From positions 1-64,000 of the forward strand of contig JBBTVY010000005.1 in NCBI GenBank assembly GCA_038063055.1: DNA of 64,000 nucleotides, written 5' to 3'. The position numbers and the translations under genes are program-made. Positions 62,413 through 64,000 of the stretch are shown here, piece after piece. Each line of letters opens with the position of its first letter. Position 1 is the stretch's first letter. The notes under the pieces are model-generated. The model searched no databases, had not been told where the DNA came from, and was given only the letters and a program-made list of their open reading frames with translations. The DNA is from JACQKT01 sp038063055. Lineage in GTDB: Bacteria; Patescibacteriota; Minisyncoccia; UBA6257; 2-01-FULL-56-20.

Positions 62413-62440
62413 ATTTTAACGCCAAACCGAGAATTGTCAA
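62413..62440 (-). promoter_or_regulatory. promoter of tuf
   Basis: -35 TTGACA (62440-62435), 16-base spacer, -10 TAAAAT (62418-62413), about 65 bases before the start codon. The gap also shows repeated GTCGAAAA words. Confidence 0.65.
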
Positions 62441-62472
62441 CCCCCGTGCCATAACGGCGATGGGACATACCG

Positions 62473-64000
62473 CTACTTCCTTTTACCCTCGATTATTAAT
62501 TGCGCGATATTGTTTGGTGTGGGTTCATAACTGCTAAATTCCATGCTAAAACTGCCTCGTCCCTGCGTCAGCGAGCGGAGCGCCGTGGCGTAACCGAACA
62601 TTTCCGACAGCGGGACTTTGGCGTCTATAACTTTGATATTGGCCCTGTCGCCGATGGTTTCTATTTTGCCGCGCCTGGAATTTATATCCCCCGTTGTTTC
62701 TCCGAGAAAGTCCTGCGGGATTATTACCTGTGTTTTCATTATCGGTTCGAGAATAACGGCTTTGGCGCGCTTGGCGGCTTCCTGAAAAGCCATTGAACCG
62801 GCGATTTTGAAAGCGGCCTCCGAAGAGTCCACTTCATGAAATGAACCGTCGTAGAGCGACACTTCGACGTCAACCACCGGATAGTGCGCGAGCACGCCTC
62901 TGTCCAGCGCTTCCTTTACTCCTTTCTCGACGGCGGGAATGAATTCGTTCGGGATTATTCCTCCTCTAATCTTGTTAACGAAAACAAAACCCTGTCCGCG
63001 CTCGAGCGGCTTTACTTTCAGCCAGACATGGCCGTACTGGCCGCGGCCGCCGGACTGGCGGATATATTTGCCTTCGGCTTCGGCTTCGCCGCTGATTGTT
63101 TCCTTGTATGCGACCTGCGGGCGGCCGACATTGGCTTCGACGCCGAATTCCCTTTTCATTCTGTCAACGATTATTTCCAAGTGAAGTTCGCCCATGCCGG
63201 AAATTATCGTCTCTCCGGTTTCAGGGTCGCCGGCGACGCGGAAAGTCGGGTCTTCGTCGGCCAGGCGGTGCAACGCGGTACCCATTTTTTCCTGGTCGGC
63301 TTTTGTCTTGGGTTCGATTCTGATGCCGATAACCGGTTCCGGAAATATTATTCTTTCCAGAATTATCGGGGAATCTGGATTGCATATGGTGTCGCCCGTA
63401 CCCGTGTTTTTCAATCCGACTATGGCGGCTATTTCTCCGGCGTAAACTTCTTCCACTTCTTCGCGCTGGTTGGCGTGCATCCTTACGATACGCCCGACGC
63501 GCTCCTGCTCGCCTTTTGTGGCGTTCAAAACGTAAGAGCCGCGCTTAATAACCCCCGCGTAATTCCTGAAATAAGTCAGACTGCCGACGTAAGGGTCGTT
63601 CGCTATCTTGAAAGCGAGAGCGGTGAACGGTTCTCCGTCATCCGCCTTTCTGAAAATTTCTTCTCCTGTTTTTAAATCGATTCCCTTGACCGGTGGCAAA
63701 TCCGAAGGCGAAGGAAGATAATCGACTACCGCGTCCAGAACCAGCTGAACTCCTTTATTCTTCAGCGCCGAACCGGTGAACACCGGAATTATTTTGTTTT
63801 CGATAGTCGCTTTTCTCAGGGCGCGCCTCAGGTCGTCGATGTGAATTTCTTCTCCGGCAAGATATTTTTCCATGAGCGCGTTGTCGTTGTCGACAACTGC
63901 TTCAATCAGTTTCCGGCGATATTTTTCCATATCCGCTTTCATTTCTTCCGGAATCGGTATTTCAACGACGCGCTCGCCGTGTTCTCCCTGGAATTCGAAA
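62473..64000 (-). CDS. fusA: translation elongation factor G (C-terminal ~508 residues; 5' end outside window)
   Basis: The frame is open to the right edge of the window. The visible part begins within domain I after the GTP-binding loops, then shows the end of domain I (IPVFTGSALKNKGVQLVLDAVVDYLPSP), domain II (NYAGVIKRGSYVLN), domain III (SGMGELHLEIIVDRMKREFG), domain IV (YIRQSGGRGQYGHVWLKV) and domain V (EPIMKTQVIIPQDFLGETTGDINSRRG). It translocates tRNA and mRNA. tuf follows after 125 bases that include tuf's own promoter. Confidence 0.97.
   Translation of the reverse strand, partial: FEFQGEHGERVVEIPIPEEMKADMEKYRRKLIEAVVDNDNALMEKYLAGEEIHIDDLRRALRKATIENKIIPVFTGSALKNKGVQLVLDAVVDYLPSPSDLPPVKGIDLKTGEEIFRKADDGEPFTALAFKIANDPYVGSLTYFRNYAGVIKRGSYVLNATKGEQERVGRIVRMHANQREEVEEVYAGEIAAIVGLKNTGTGDTICNPDSPIILERIIFPEPVIGIRIEPKTKADQEKMGTALHRLADEDPTFRVAGDPETGETIISGMGELHLEIIVDRMKREFGVEANVGRPQVAYKETISGEAEAEGKYIRQSGGRGQYGHVWLKVKPLERGQGFVFVNKIRGGIIPNEFIPAVEKGVKEALDRGVLAHYPVVDVEVSLYDGSFHEVDSSEAAFKIAGSMAFQEAAKRAKAVILEPIMKTQVIIPQDFLGETTGDINSRRGKIETIGDRANIKVIDAKVPLSEMFGYATALRSLTQGRGSFSMEFSSYEPTPNNIAQLIIEGKRK

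Overview
The window reads as part of a chromosome from an uncultivated Candidate Phyla Radiation bacterium, most likely a Parcubacteria-type member of Patescibacteria. The signs are: a spc operon with no rpmD (uL30) between rpsE and rplO; a very short EF-Ts; DUF5674, four-helix-bundle and CAP-domain proteins; type IV pilus genes; large secreted proteins of unknown role; and many genes whose start codon lies only 6-8 bases after a -10 box, which implies leaderless mRNAs. TGA is a stop: prfB (RF2) is present with its programmed frameshift.

Layout. 1-5.9 kb: end of a surface protein, a DEDDy exonuclease, rpmA, rplI, a carboxy-terminal processing protease, def and fmt. 5.9-18.2 kb: a block of surface genes, including two cohesin-like membrane proteins, a dockerin-like protein, a DUF916-like protein, two proteins sharing a C-terminal domain, and two four-helix-bundle genes. 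18.5-30.2 kb: tRNA-Gln, a LamG plus cysteine-repeat protein, an S8 protease, a DEAD-box helicase, a CAP protein, a lamin-tail/peptidoglycan-binding protein and a cupredoxin. 30.3-36.0 kb: a pilus operon (pilB, pilC and five pilin-like genes). 36.1-46.6 kb: ftsEX, prfB, a HicBA module, tRNA-Ile(TAT), ftsH, small membrane proteins, two GIY-YIG genes and tRNA-Tyr. 46.1-64.0 kb: tsf-rpsB, cobO, mnmA-secY, the spc and S10 clusters, tuf and the end of fusA, all on the minus strand.

How the genes work together. The ribosomal cluster, tuf, fusA, tsf, prfB, fmt, def, mnmA and secY supply translation, nascent-chain processing and export. The central region supplies cell-surface proteins and their likely processing enzymes. 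The pilus operon lacks pilD, pilM-O and pilT here.

Most striking features. (1) Short palindromic or tandem repeats sit in frame inside housekeeping genes (def, fmt, mnmA, cobO, rplC, pilins, DoxX and others). (2) Two foreign modules sit just upstream of essential genes, each flanked by a copy of the target's own 5' end: HicBA at prfB and GIY-YIG at tRNA-Tyr. (3) Two tRNAs are embedded in long perfect inverted repeats that extend the acceptor stem. (4) A compact dyad-rich element and an orphan gene with its own terminator split rpsJ from rplC. No intergenic stretch exceeds 300 bases. Sites were read by eye; family names rest on motif recognition, not searches.
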